DNA of 45,930 nucleotides, taken from assembly GCA_041494275.1 (NCBI GenBank), contig JBGQAM010000002.1, positions 1-45,930 of the forward strand, read 5' to 3'. Below the pieces are notes generated by a model that ran no database searches, was not told where the DNA came from, and saw only the letters and a list, made by a program, of their open reading frames with translations. Origin of the DNA: COMBO-56-21 sp041494275. GTDB taxonomy: Archaea > Thermoplasmatota > Thermoplasmata > UBA10834. The position numbers were made by a program, and so were the translations under genes. Of the stretch, positions 15,767 to 23,029 are shown in pieces; the stretch's first letter is position 1; each line of letters opens with the position of its first letter.

Positions 15767-17923
15767 TCAGCCGGATTTTTTCTGTTTGAATTTGCGCAGC
15801 TCTTCCTCTACAAGGGCTTCGTAGTCTCTCTCCGATTTCGCGGATGTGCCAGATTCTTTCTCATCGAGCTTCCTCGGAACCGACTTGTCTCCCGACTTCC
15901 CGGCGGACAGAGTCTCCTTGGGCTCTTGCTTCCAGACGACCGTCCTTATCGCCAGGCCGACCGTCAGAAGACCGAGGCCCGCCCACAGGGTGTTCATCAA
16001 AGGAATGACCTTGACCTGTATGTATGCAGAGCTGTTGTCGCGCCATTGGAAGTCAAGATAGAGGTCGCTCAGGACCGCCTTGTAGATGTAGACCTCCGCA
16101 TCGACGACGTCGAGACCGCCGTCGGTGCCGTAGCCGTACAAGTCCGTGAGCACGATGCCGGCCTTCAGGGGCTTACCACCCCGCAAGATGTCCACGGTCC
16201 CTTCCATGACCCAGTCGATGGACACGCCACCAATGGCCTTCGACTCAGTTCTCGAGTCCAGCGCGGTCAATCTGACCGTATAATCGCCAACGGCAACTTC
16301 GTGTCCGAGATCGACGAGGACGCTGCTCTGCTGACCCTCAGCTGGGAAGGACTGCAAGTTCGAAGAAACGACATAGCTCATGAGCACCAGTGCAATCCCG
16401 AGATGGATCAGATGCGGGCTGGCCGCTTGGAGTGTCTTCCTCAGAGAACCAGCGACCCTGGACTTTGCGAGCTTGAGGACCGATGCGCCGACCGCGACGA
16501 CATAGGATGGCAGGCTGAACGCCACGACGCCATCCGTCAGATTTCCGGCAACCGCGACAATGCCTAGGCCTGCAGAAACCGCGATGAGCCCAATCCCAAA
16601 CCAGAATGCTCGTTCCTTGCCCAAGCTCTTCCAGAGCAAGCATATGGACATCGTGACCATGATGGCCACGAAGAAGAGCGACATCTTCTGATTGAATTCG
16701 GCGTAGTTCGCGCTCTGAGTCGTGTTCACGTTCTTGAACAGCAGAAGCAGCATGATCGCGCTGGTGGCAACGAAGAGGAAGATGGTCAGCAACGTGTTGT
16801 TCCTGTCGCTGATGTACTCGGCCAGCCTCTCCGGTTCTGGCTCTCCCACTGGTTGAACCGACAAGCTGTATTTCCGATATGCAAGGAATATTGACAGCGC
16901 GAGAAGGGCAAGCATCAGTGAGAATATCCCAAGGACTGTAGAGTCCCGCCCCAACAGATAGCTCAGACGGGCGCCAGCACTCGCACCAACGGAGCTCCCG
17001 AATGCGTGAACTGACGATGCCCAGATTCCACCGGCTCTTGTCGCGAATGTCGCGAAGACGACAGCCACGAAAGAAAGCATGCCGAGCAGCGGGGCGAAGA
17101 TGCCGTACTCTCCTTTCCTCGAATGCCTGACAATCGTGTGCAGGAAGGCAGTCACAAGTAACCACGGAAGCAGGGACGAGGTCTCGACTGGATCCCAAGA
17201 CCAGTACCCGCCCCAGCCAAGAACATAGTAGGCCCAGATTGCACCGATTCCTATGCCAAGCGTGAGGAATATCCAAGAAAGCCTTGCCCATGGCATCGCG
17301 ACGGTGAACCAGTTCTTTTCCTCGCTCAGGAAATAGGCGACTGCTGCCGCGAGTGTAGCGACGCAGAATGCGTAGCCAGCAAACACCACCGGCGGGTGGA
17401 TGACCATCTCCGGTGTCTGCAGCAGCAGGCTCAGCCCATATCCATCGGGATAGTGGCTCAGATACCATCCATCGGTCCCGCGAAACAGGTTCATATTCGC
17501 CAAGATGAGCATGAAAATGAGTATGATGCCGGCAAGAACGATCTGGAATATGTCGTGGAAGTCGCTACTGAGGTACTTCCTGCGTGGCTCTATGAAGACC
17601 TCGACCACCAGCACGAGAGACATGAACCATATCCAAAGAAGGAACGACCCCTCCGCACCTGCCCAGACCCCAGAGAGCTTGTACAACGTGCCCAGGTCCG
17701 AAGAGGAATAATGCCAGACATAGTAGTAGCTGAAATCCGGGGACATGAAGTAGTAGATCAGCAAGAGCAGCGTCACGGTTATTGACGCGAAGGTGAGGAC
17801 CGAGAGAAGCACGGAAGCGTTCACGAGGTTCCTGTCCTTCGAGCGCATGCTCAAAGTCCTCGCGGCCATAGCTCCGAACGCAGTCAGAGTCCCGATGACC
17901 AACAACGCGCTACCAATGCTCAC
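15767..17923 (-). CDS. ccmF: Cytochrome c heme lyase subunit CcmF
   Basis: A 718-residue polytopic membrane protein with ~15 transmembrane segments. The tryptophan-rich WWD heme-handling motif (GWGGYWSWDPVETSSLLPW) is present, with flanking histidines such as HPPVVFAGY and HLGIALVLMSYV. CcmF takes heme from holo-CcmE and attaches it to CxxCH motifs on the outer face of the membrane. The Lys/Glu-rich ~65-residue cytoplasmic tail is longer than in E. coli CcmF (~650 residues). It is the last gene of the minus-strand ccm cluster, 4 nt after the unassigned gene X. No CcmH/CcmG is visible, so thiol reduction must be done elsewhere or otherwise. Confidence 0.95.
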   Translation of the reverse strand: MSIGSALLVIGTLTAFGAMAARTLSMRSKDRNLVNASVLLSVLTFASITVTLLLLIYYFMSPDFSYYYVWHYSSSDLGTLYKLSGVWAGAEGSFLLWIWFMSLVLVVEVFIEPRRKYLSSDFHDIFQIVLAGIILIFMLILANMNLFRGTDGWYLSHYPDGYGLSLLLQTPEMVIHPPVVFAGYAFCVATLAAAVAYFLSEEKNWFTVAMPWARLSWIFLTLGIGIGAIWAYYVLGWGGYWSWDPVETSSLLPWLLVTAFLHTIVRHSRKGEYGIFAPLLGMLSFVAVVFATFATRAGGIWASSVHAFGSSVGASAGARLSYLLGRDSTVLGIFSLMLALLALSIFLAYRKYSLSVQPVGEPEPERLAEYISDRNNTLLTIFLFVATSAIMLLLLFKNVNTTQSANYAEFNQKMSLFFVAIMVTMSICLLWKSLGKERAFWFGIGLIAVSAGLGIVAVAGNLTDGVVAFSLPSYVVAVGASVLKLAKSRVAGSLRKTLQAASPHLIHLGIALVLMSYVVSSNLQSFPAEGQQSSVLVDLGHEVAVGDYTVRLTALDSRTESKAIGGVSIDWVMEGTVDILRGGKPLKAGIVLTDLYGYGTDGGLDVVDAEVYIYKAVLSDLYLDFQWRDNSSAYIQVKVIPLMNTLWAGLGLLTVGLAIRTVVWKQEPKETLSAGKSGDKSVPRKLDEKESGTSAKSERDYEALVEEELRKFKQKKSG

Positions 17924-17927
17924 GTGT

Positions 17928-19703
17928 TCAGCCTCCGTTCTCCGATTGGTCTATCCTCTTCATGAGGTCCGCGAGCTCCTTGCGATAGGAGGAGCGAAGC
18001 TCTTCGTAAACCTTCGCATCGAGCTCCCCTTTCCCATGCTCCTCGTCAAGAGCTACGATTGCCTCCATCAACTTGACCTTCTCGGCTTCGAGCGGGTTGG
18101 CGCATCTATCCGTGCCGCCCTTTCCCTCCGCCATCAGCGCGGCAGCTTTCGAAACGTATTCCTTCCTCAGAGACTTGTACGTGCTCTCTGGAAGTCTTCC
18201 TCGCTCGAAATCATCGTCGATCCTAGCCAACGACGCGAGTACCGCTTCGTACGGGCCGACGAGAGGTCCGCAGCTGTCGGGTTTCGCGCCCACCCCGCGA
18301 GCGGCAGGCTCGCTCTTCCTGGGAATCCTGTTCAGTTCGTTGCGGACGCTCTTGAGCTCGGTCTTCAACTTCGCCAGTTTCCGTTTGCCCTCGTCATGAC
18401 TCAAAGATCCAGCGGACATTTCGGCCTTTATCCTATCAGTCTCGTCCAACATCTCCTTCTTGCGAGAGACGAGCTCCTTCCTGCGAATCTCCACATCAGG
18501 TTCGATCTTGTCGTCAGGTCTTCGATCACCTGGAGAAACCGCATCGACCGATTTCCCCCTTCGTGATGACCTTCGCAGAGCTGTGTAGATCACCGCGACA
18601 AGCAGAAGTCCGCCTGTCCCTCCTGCATAGAGAATCCAAGAGTAGTCCGGTTTCGGGGCTGATACTTGGACGGACGAGGATACTGGAGGCGGCAAAGATG
18701 TAGTGGAGTAATAATAGAGATTCTTGTCTGGATACGTTCCCATGGTCCCGGTCACGTCCAGCGAGAGATTGAACCCATCTGACTTGGCAGAATAGCCCTT
18801 CACGGTGTAGAGCATCACGAGCAAGGATCCAGTGGATGAATATGGGAGCGCTTCTGTCAGGTCTATCGCTGCAATGCCGCCTGAGAAGGGGTCGGTCCAG
18901 ATATAGGATAAATGGACGGTGAACAGGCTCTCTACCATCTCATATTCGGCTACCAGACTGAATGACGTTATCTTGGGTTCGAAACCCAGTGTAGAGTTGC
19001 CATCGAACGTGAACCTCACACTGATTGATATGCCAGTTGATGTGAAATTGAACTCGGTCGCATTCGAACACTGCACCCAGGAAGTCCCGCCATCGTTGGA
19101 CATCTCACCGGTAACGTTGTCCAGGAAGCTCCCCGAGTATGTCAGGTTTCCAGATGTCACTGCGTGAGCGGAGGCGATGGGCATCGCAGCCGATAGAAAG
19201 GTACCGTGCTCCGATCCAGAGGCGAGCTGCAGCGCGCCTGCGGAATACATGAGTTGGTCGAGGGTATTCCCGGCTGCAAGGAAGGCAGACTCGTTGGCCG
19301 TGGTGTTCACGAATTGCGAGCTGCGCTGATGCGATGCGGGCACATCGATGAAGAACTTCCCGGACATCGGACCCGAAGTCTCGCGACCGTAGTTGCTGGA
19401 ACTCAGCGTGCCAGATGGAGTCCACACACTGATTTGCTTGGCGCCTTCAGGCATATTCGTATAGACACGGCTCGAGTCCCAGGGCAACGAGAAGCTGACT
19501 ATCCTCAGAGCGTAGAAGTCGTTGTTGGACTCATTGCCGAGTATTACACTGTTCTCTCCCTGGACGATGAAGACCACATTGCTGCTGACTTCCACACTGT
19601 TTGCCTGGGAAGATGCCTCCGCAGGCTCAAACACCAGGAGCGGAGCCGCAAACGTAAGGGCGATAGCAGCGACGACAACTCGTGCAATCCAGAGACTCCT
19701 CAT
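17928..19703 (-). CDS. Unassigned membrane protein between ccmE and ccmF, with CcmI-like cytoplasmic tail (gene X)
   Basis: A 591-residue protein that I cannot assign to a named family. Residues 1-30 form a signal peptide. Residues 31-365 are a Ser/Thr/Asn-rich extracytoplasmic beta-type region with many N-glycosylation-like sites and one cysteine. A transmembrane helix lies at ~372-392, and the rest is cytoplasmic. The tail has a charged coiled coil (~415-475) and three related helical repeats of the form G-x-L-x4-Y-x2-L-R (for example FERGRLPESTYKSLRKEY and KGELDAKVYEELRSSY). This pattern is seen in CcmI-like cytochrome biogenesis proteins. It is 4 nt from ccmF, so it is very likely part of the heme-ligation machine, perhaps presenting apocytochrome. 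It has no CxxC, so it is not a CcmH-type reductase. Confidence 0.7.
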   Translation of the reverse strand: MRSLWIARVVVAAIALTFAAPLLVFEPAEASSQANSVEVSSNVVFIVQGENSVILGNESNNDFYALRIVSFSLPWDSSRVYTNMPEGAKQISVWTPSGTLSSSNYGRETSGPMSGKFFIDVPASHQRSSQFVNTTANESAFLAAGNTLDQLMYSAGALQLASGSEHGTFLSAAMPIASAHAVTSGNLTYSGSFLDNVTGEMSNDGGTSWVQCSNATEFNFTSTGISISVRFTFDGNSTLGFEPKITSFSLVAEYEMVESLFTVHLSYIWTDPFSGGIAAIDLTEALPYSSTGSLLVMLYTVKGYSAKSDGFNLSLDVTGTMGTYPDKNLYYYSTTSLPPPVSSSVQVSAPKPDYSWILYAGGTGGLLLVAVIYTALRRSSRRGKSVDAVSPGDRRPDDKIEPDVEIRRKELVSRKKEMLDETDRIKAEMSAGSLSHDEGKRKLAKLKTELKSVRNELNRIPRKSEPAARGVGAKPDSCGPLVGPYEAVLASLARIDDDFERGRLPESTYKSLRKEYVSKAAALMAEGKGGTDRCANPLEAEKVKLMEAIVALDEEHGKGELDAKVYEELRSSYRKELADLMKRIDQSENGG

Positions 19704-19749
19704 TGATTCACCCCAGATATCACAGATGCCAGGATCTTCTATCGAATAG

Positions 19750-20223
19750 CTAGTACTTGGAAGCGCATCCGACTGTGACGGCGGTCGCCTGGAGCGTCAA
19801 TGGCGATGAATCGTCCAGAGTACACTTGACCACCACAGTCTTCCCGTTATCGAAACCCTCGGGCATCGTCCCGTGCATACTGACCTCGATGGTCTTGCTC
19901 TCATTGAGCTTGTCCACCAATGTGAATTCCAGGCTGGTTCCTCCTGACCAGTCCTTCACGATGCCCTGGACCTCGATGGGTTTGCCTTGGTACTTCGCAG
20001 GAACCGAAGGCGGATCAGTCGAGTTGATGTCCTGTACCAGACTGCCCACGCCAAGGAACTCTCTTCCAGTCGCGCTCCAGCCCCAGAAGACGATGACAAG
20101 AACAGCGGCAATGACCACCAGAGCGAGGAGCATTCTTCTCTTGCGCCTTCTCGACATAGGTCTGGAAGGCTGAGCCGGTGGGCTCACGGGAGGGTTCTGA
20201 TCCGGGATGGGTTCAGCCACCAT
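19750..20223 (-). CDS. ccmE: Variant heme chaperone CcmE (CxxxY type)
   Basis: A 157-residue protein: Pro-rich cytoplasmic start, one transmembrane anchor (~31-49), then the CcmE OB fold (VQGIVKDWSGG...LEFTLVD). Canonical CcmE binds heme covalently through His in HxxxY. Here the matching position reads GCASKY, so cysteine replaces histidine (CxxxY). This is the variant CcmE known from archaea and Desulfovibrio-type bacteria, where it accompanies loss of CcmH. It overlaps ccmD by 11 bases, so the two are translationally coupled. It should shuttle heme from CcmC to CcmF. Confidence 0.93.
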   Translation of the reverse strand: MVAEPIPDQNPPVSPPAQPSRPMSRRRKRRMLLALVVIAAVLVIVFWGWSATGREFLGVGSLVQDINSTDPPSVPAKYQGKPIEVQGIVKDWSGGTSLEFTLVDKLNESKTIEVSMHGTMPEGFDNGKTVVVKCTLDDSSPLTLQATAVTVGCASKY

Positions 20224-20362
20224 GCTTCTTCACTGCCTCCCTCAACATGATGATATCCCTTTGGATTGACCTCTGCCTCAAGTGCATGTAGACTATGTAT
20301 GCAAACACGCCGGCCCACACGATCGAATACGCTATGTACAGCGCCGTGAACGAACTTGCCAT
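20213..20362 (-). CDS. ccmD: CcmD-like small membrane protein
   Basis: A 49-residue protein with a single transmembrane helix (~7-27, ALYIAYSIVWAGVFAYIVY) and a basic cytoplasmic tail (LRQRSIQRD). This has the size and layout of CcmD, which helps release holo-CcmE from CcmC and CcmAB. Its ATG overlaps the ccmC stop (ATGA), GGAGGAGAGG lies upstream, and its end overlaps the ccmE start. Sequence identity in CcmD is low, so the call rests on position, size and topology. Confidence 0.8.
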   Translation of the reverse strand: MASSFTALYIAYSIVWAGVFAYIVYMHLRQRSIQRDIIMLREAVKKHGG

Positions 20363-21489
20363 CAGTCCTCTCCTCCGATTGTCCGCTTCAATTCTTCTAG
20401 GTCCTCTTCCGACTCCGCAATCTCCACCCTCTTTATTAACATTGTTATAAACAGCATCGTGAATGCGACGAGCGCGACACCTATTGTCAAGCCAGCTTCT
20501 GGGGACAACCCGCCCGTATTCGAAGCGATGACTTCAGGATGGCTCGACCTGAGCAACGGAGCTATTCTGGCCGAGAGCAGACTCATGGGCACGGTCACGA
20601 AACCCACAATTCCATAGACAGCAGACACCCGAGATCGAGTACCAGGGTCTGAGACCGATGCCCTCAGCATCAGATAGCCAATATACACCAGCCAGAGGAT
20701 GAACGTGGTCACGAGCTTGGTATCGCTCCATCGCCAGTAGACGCCCCATTCCTGTTTCGCCCAGATGGGGCCTGTGAGTATGGCTATGGTTGCGAAGAGG
20801 ACTCCCAACTCTGCTGCCGAGAGTGCCCATCGGTCGTATTTGGCATCCCTGGACTTGAGGTAGAGTGCGCTGGAAACCAGGGTTACGAGGAATGCCAAGT
20901 AGGAAACCCATGCCGATGGCATGTGGAAGTAGAATATCTTCTGGGCGACGGGGGCAGACATCGTGCCAAAACCTCCACCGCCAATATCAACCGACACTGA
21001 CTTGCTGTCAGGTATTGAAAGCGAGAAACCGGTGATTGCGGAATTGGGACCGATATTCTCCTCCACAACCTTCGCGTGGACGGAAAGGTTCGCGCCAAGC
21101 GAGATTCCGCCAACCGCGGAGGTTCCTTCAAGAAGGCCGAGATGCCCTTCCAAAATCAGTTTCGCATCGATTGGCCTCACGGTCCACCATTGTTCTCCGA
21201 GACGCCCTTCGACAGTAGCGGTCACGAATCTATGGTAGTCGACCATATCCGCGATGGAGAAAATAATCGTCAATGTTGCTTGGGGGCGAGGGTTTCCAGC
21301 ATCGGTTTCCACGGCACAGACGAAGCCGACCACCTGTATGTGGCTCCCCTCGACGGACGACAGTATCTCATCAGCGGACCTTACACCAGTCTGCGGCAGA
21401 GGAGCATAGAATATGGCAAGGTAGGTCGTCAGGAGCACGAGCGCGGCCGAGACAATCGCGAAGAAGAATCCTAGCCTGTGCTTGTCCAT
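20362..21489 (-). CDS. ccmC: Heme handling protein CcmC with a large extracytoplasmic insertion
   Basis: A 375-residue membrane protein of the CcmC family (usual length ~240). After the first helix (~8-28), where CcmC normally has a ~20-residue loop, there is an extra segment of ~150 residues (about 32-178). The family sequence then resumes at QKIFYFHMPSAW, with the WWD-like heme motif WAKQEWGVYWRWSDTKL and four more helices. The insert starts with a pattern like an OB fold (SADEILSSVEGSHIQVVGFV), reminiscent of CcmE itself. I chose the ATG at 21489 because GGAGG lies nine bases upstream. CcmC loads heme onto CcmE on the outer membrane face. The insert sits on that face and may shape this transfer. 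Confidence 0.92.
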   Translation of the reverse strand: MDKHRLGFFFAIVSAALVLLTTYLAIFYAPLPQTGVRSADEILSSVEGSHIQVVGFVCAVETDAGNPRPQATLTIIFSIADMVDYHRFVTATVEGRLGEQWWTVRPIDAKLILEGHLGLLEGTSAVGGISLGANLSVHAKVVEENIGPNSAITGFSLSIPDSKSVSVDIGGGGFGTMSAPVAQKIFYFHMPSAWVSYLAFLVTLVSSALYLKSRDAKYDRWALSAAELGVLFATIAILTGPIWAKQEWGVYWRWSDTKLVTTFILWLVYIGYLMLRASVSDPGTRSRVSAVYGIVGFVTVPMSLLSARIAPLLRSSHPEVIASNTGGLSPEAGLTIGVALVAFTMLFITMLIKRVEIAESEEDLEELKRTIGGED

Positions 21490-21493
21490 CAGC

Positions 21494-22174
21494 CTATCCC
21501 TCCACAACGAATTCGAACGCAAGGTATCCTATCACACCAAAGATGACTGCAAACCCCGCTATTGATACCAAATCCCTGAAGGATTCGGCTAGGTCGCCCT
21601 GGATGGCGTTCCTGGTAGCATTAACGCATGGGATGATCACCGTAAAGGCGATCAAAGGTATGAGCAGGATCGGCAACATCGCTTCACGCGCCCGCGCATT
21701 GACTGATATCGCGGCTACGAGGGTGCCGACAAGCACGAGCGTGAGCGTTCCGACGAATGCGACGGCGAGAACCCCGAACAAGTTCCCGCCGAAATCGAAT
21801 GAGAAGAACAGCGCGAAGAAGATAATCGATAGGACGTCCACAATGAAGACGAGCACGAAGCTGGACAGGGCCTTGCCTAGGAATATGGCGCTTCTGTCAA
21901 CTGGACACAGAAGAAGCCCTTCGAGCGTCTCACGGTCCTTCTCCTTAGCGAATGCGTTATGCATCCCCACAATAGCCGCGAAAGAGAAGCAAATCCATAG
22001 AGCAGAGGCTGCGAGATTGTCGATCGTGACCGCGTTTGACGTGACTGCATCCGAGAATCCGAACCTGAACGCGATAACCATCAGAAGGGAGAACAGGAAC
22101 ATGGCGCTCACCATCTCCTTCGAGCGGAGCTCGACCCGGAGGTCCTTCGTCGCAAGGACGAACGCTTCCCTCAG
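21494..22174 (-). CDS. ccmB: Heme exporter membrane subunit CcmB (probable CTG start)
   Basis: A 226-residue CcmB with six transmembrane helices. The first ATG in frame (22114) would remove the conserved N-terminal amphipathic segment REAFVLATKDLRVELRSKE, which is recognisable as CcmB. Upstream there is no ATG, GTG or TTG before the stop, only a CTG at 22174. This CTG overlaps the ccmA stop (CTGA) and follows a very strong ribosome site (GGAGGGGGGG) by a few bases. I therefore propose CTG initiation. A miscounted base in the seven-G run is the alternative. CcmB pairs with the CcmA ATPase. Confidence 0.85.
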   Translation of the reverse strand: MREAFVLATKDLRVELRSKEMVSAMFLFSLLMVIAFRFGFSDAVTSNAVTIDNLAASALWICFSFAAIVGMHNAFAKEKDRETLEGLLLCPVDRSAIFLGKALSSFVLVFIVDVLSIIFFALFFSFDFGGNLFGVLAVAFVGTLTLVLVGTLVAAISVNARAREAMLPILLIPLIAFTVIIPCVNATRNAIQGDLAESFRDLVSIAGFAVIFGVIGYLAFEFVVEG

Positions 22175-22884
22175 AGTATCCCCCCCTCCGAGATGGTTCT
22201 GTAGTTCTTCTCGAGGTCACCACGCTTGATCGCTGCTGGATCGAACGACTGCGCAATCCTGCCACCTGCAAGGATGTCCGCCCTATCCGCGACAGCGCTT
22301 ATCCTCTGCAGATCGTGTGTGACAACCAATATGGAACAGCCCCCTGACCGCTCCTCAGCGAGCACCTGAGACAGGATATCAACCCCTTTCTGATCGAGCG
22401 ACGAGTATGGTTCATCGAGAAGCAGGACCTTGGGGGAATGAAGCAAGGCCCTTGCGATCGCGAGGCGCTGGCGCATTCCTTTCGAGAATACGGCTGCTCG
22501 ATCATTCACCCTGTGAGAGAGGCCGACTCGCCCGAGCAGCTCAGGGCCGACTTTCTGGAACTCGGCCGCCGGCAATCCATACATGCGCCAGTAGAATCTC
22601 AGGTTTTCGAGCGCAGTCAGGTCGTCGTAGGTGTAGGTCGAATGGCCCACGAAGCCTATTGCCCTCCTTGCCAAGACGGGGTCCTCGTATGAGCTCCTGC
22701 CGTCAACGAACACCTCTCCCGCGCTCGGTTCGCTGAGCGTAGCTAGTATCCGAAGCAGCGTGGTCTTTCCGGCACCATTCGGCCCCATGAGAGCGACCGT
22801 CTCGCCTTCGCCGACCTTGATGTCGAGGCCGCTCAGCACTTTGCGTCGTCCAAAACGCTTGCTAACGCCTCTTGCCTCGATCAT
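22171..22884 (-). CDS. ccmA: ABC transporter ATPase CcmA
   Basis: A 237-residue ABC ATPase with Walker A GPNGAGKTT (~34-42), signature FSKGMRQRLAIARALL, Walker B LLLDEPYSSLD and a switch histidine in VVTHDL. With CcmB it forms the ATP-driven complex that releases holo-CcmE from CcmC. GGGGGAGA lies before the ATG. It is the first gene of the ccmA-B-C-D-E-X-F run and begins ~140 bases after the multiheme cytochrome gene on the same strand. Identification as CcmA rather than another ABC ATPase rests on the CcmB partner downstream. Confidence 0.93.
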   Translation of the reverse strand: MIEARGVSKRFGRRKVLSGLDIKVGEGETVALMGPNGAGKTTLLRILATLSEPSAGEVFVDGRSSYEDPVLARRAIGFVGHSTYTYDDLTALENLRFYWRMYGLPAAEFQKVGPELLGRVGLSHRVNDRAAVFSKGMRQRLAIARALLHSPKVLLLDEPYSSLDQKGVDILSQVLAEERSGGCSILVVTHDLQRISAVADRADILAGGRIAQSFDPAAIKRGDLEKNYRTISEGGIL

Positions 22885-22995
22885 GGCTAATCTCCCCCGC
22901 TGGCTCCATCAGCATTGAGGTGGCAGTATTTCAGTCCTTTCAACATCGAATCACACCTATGGAGACATCAATGGAGCACCAACGCTGACACATCG

Positions 22996-23029
22996 AAAAA
23001 TGAAAGAAAAGGAAGAAGAGTTTTTACTC
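22996..23029 (-). terminator. T-tract terminator after the multiheme cytochrome gene
   Basis: On the minus strand a short stem (GAGT/ACTC around a T-rich loop, 23018-23029, overlapping the stop codon) is followed by a pyrimidine-rich run with several T stretches (to 22996). It would separate the cytochrome transcript from ccmA. The rest of the ~140-base gap shows no clear TATA box, so partial read-through into the ccm genes is possible. Confidence 0.5.

Noticed and set aside
16338..17468. A 376-residue alternative frame on the minus strand
   Set aside because: It lies within ccmF in another frame. The ccmF frame carries the WWD motif and membrane helices.
21273..22229. A 318-residue plus-strand frame
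   Set aside because: It is antisense to ccmC and ccmB, and is rich in Arg/Ser/Thr as expected of a shadow frame.
15767..22884. A hidden CcmG or CcmH (thioredoxin or CxxC reductase) in the ccm cluster
   Set aside because: All gaps are a few bases or hold no frame, and gene X has no CxxC pair outside the membrane.
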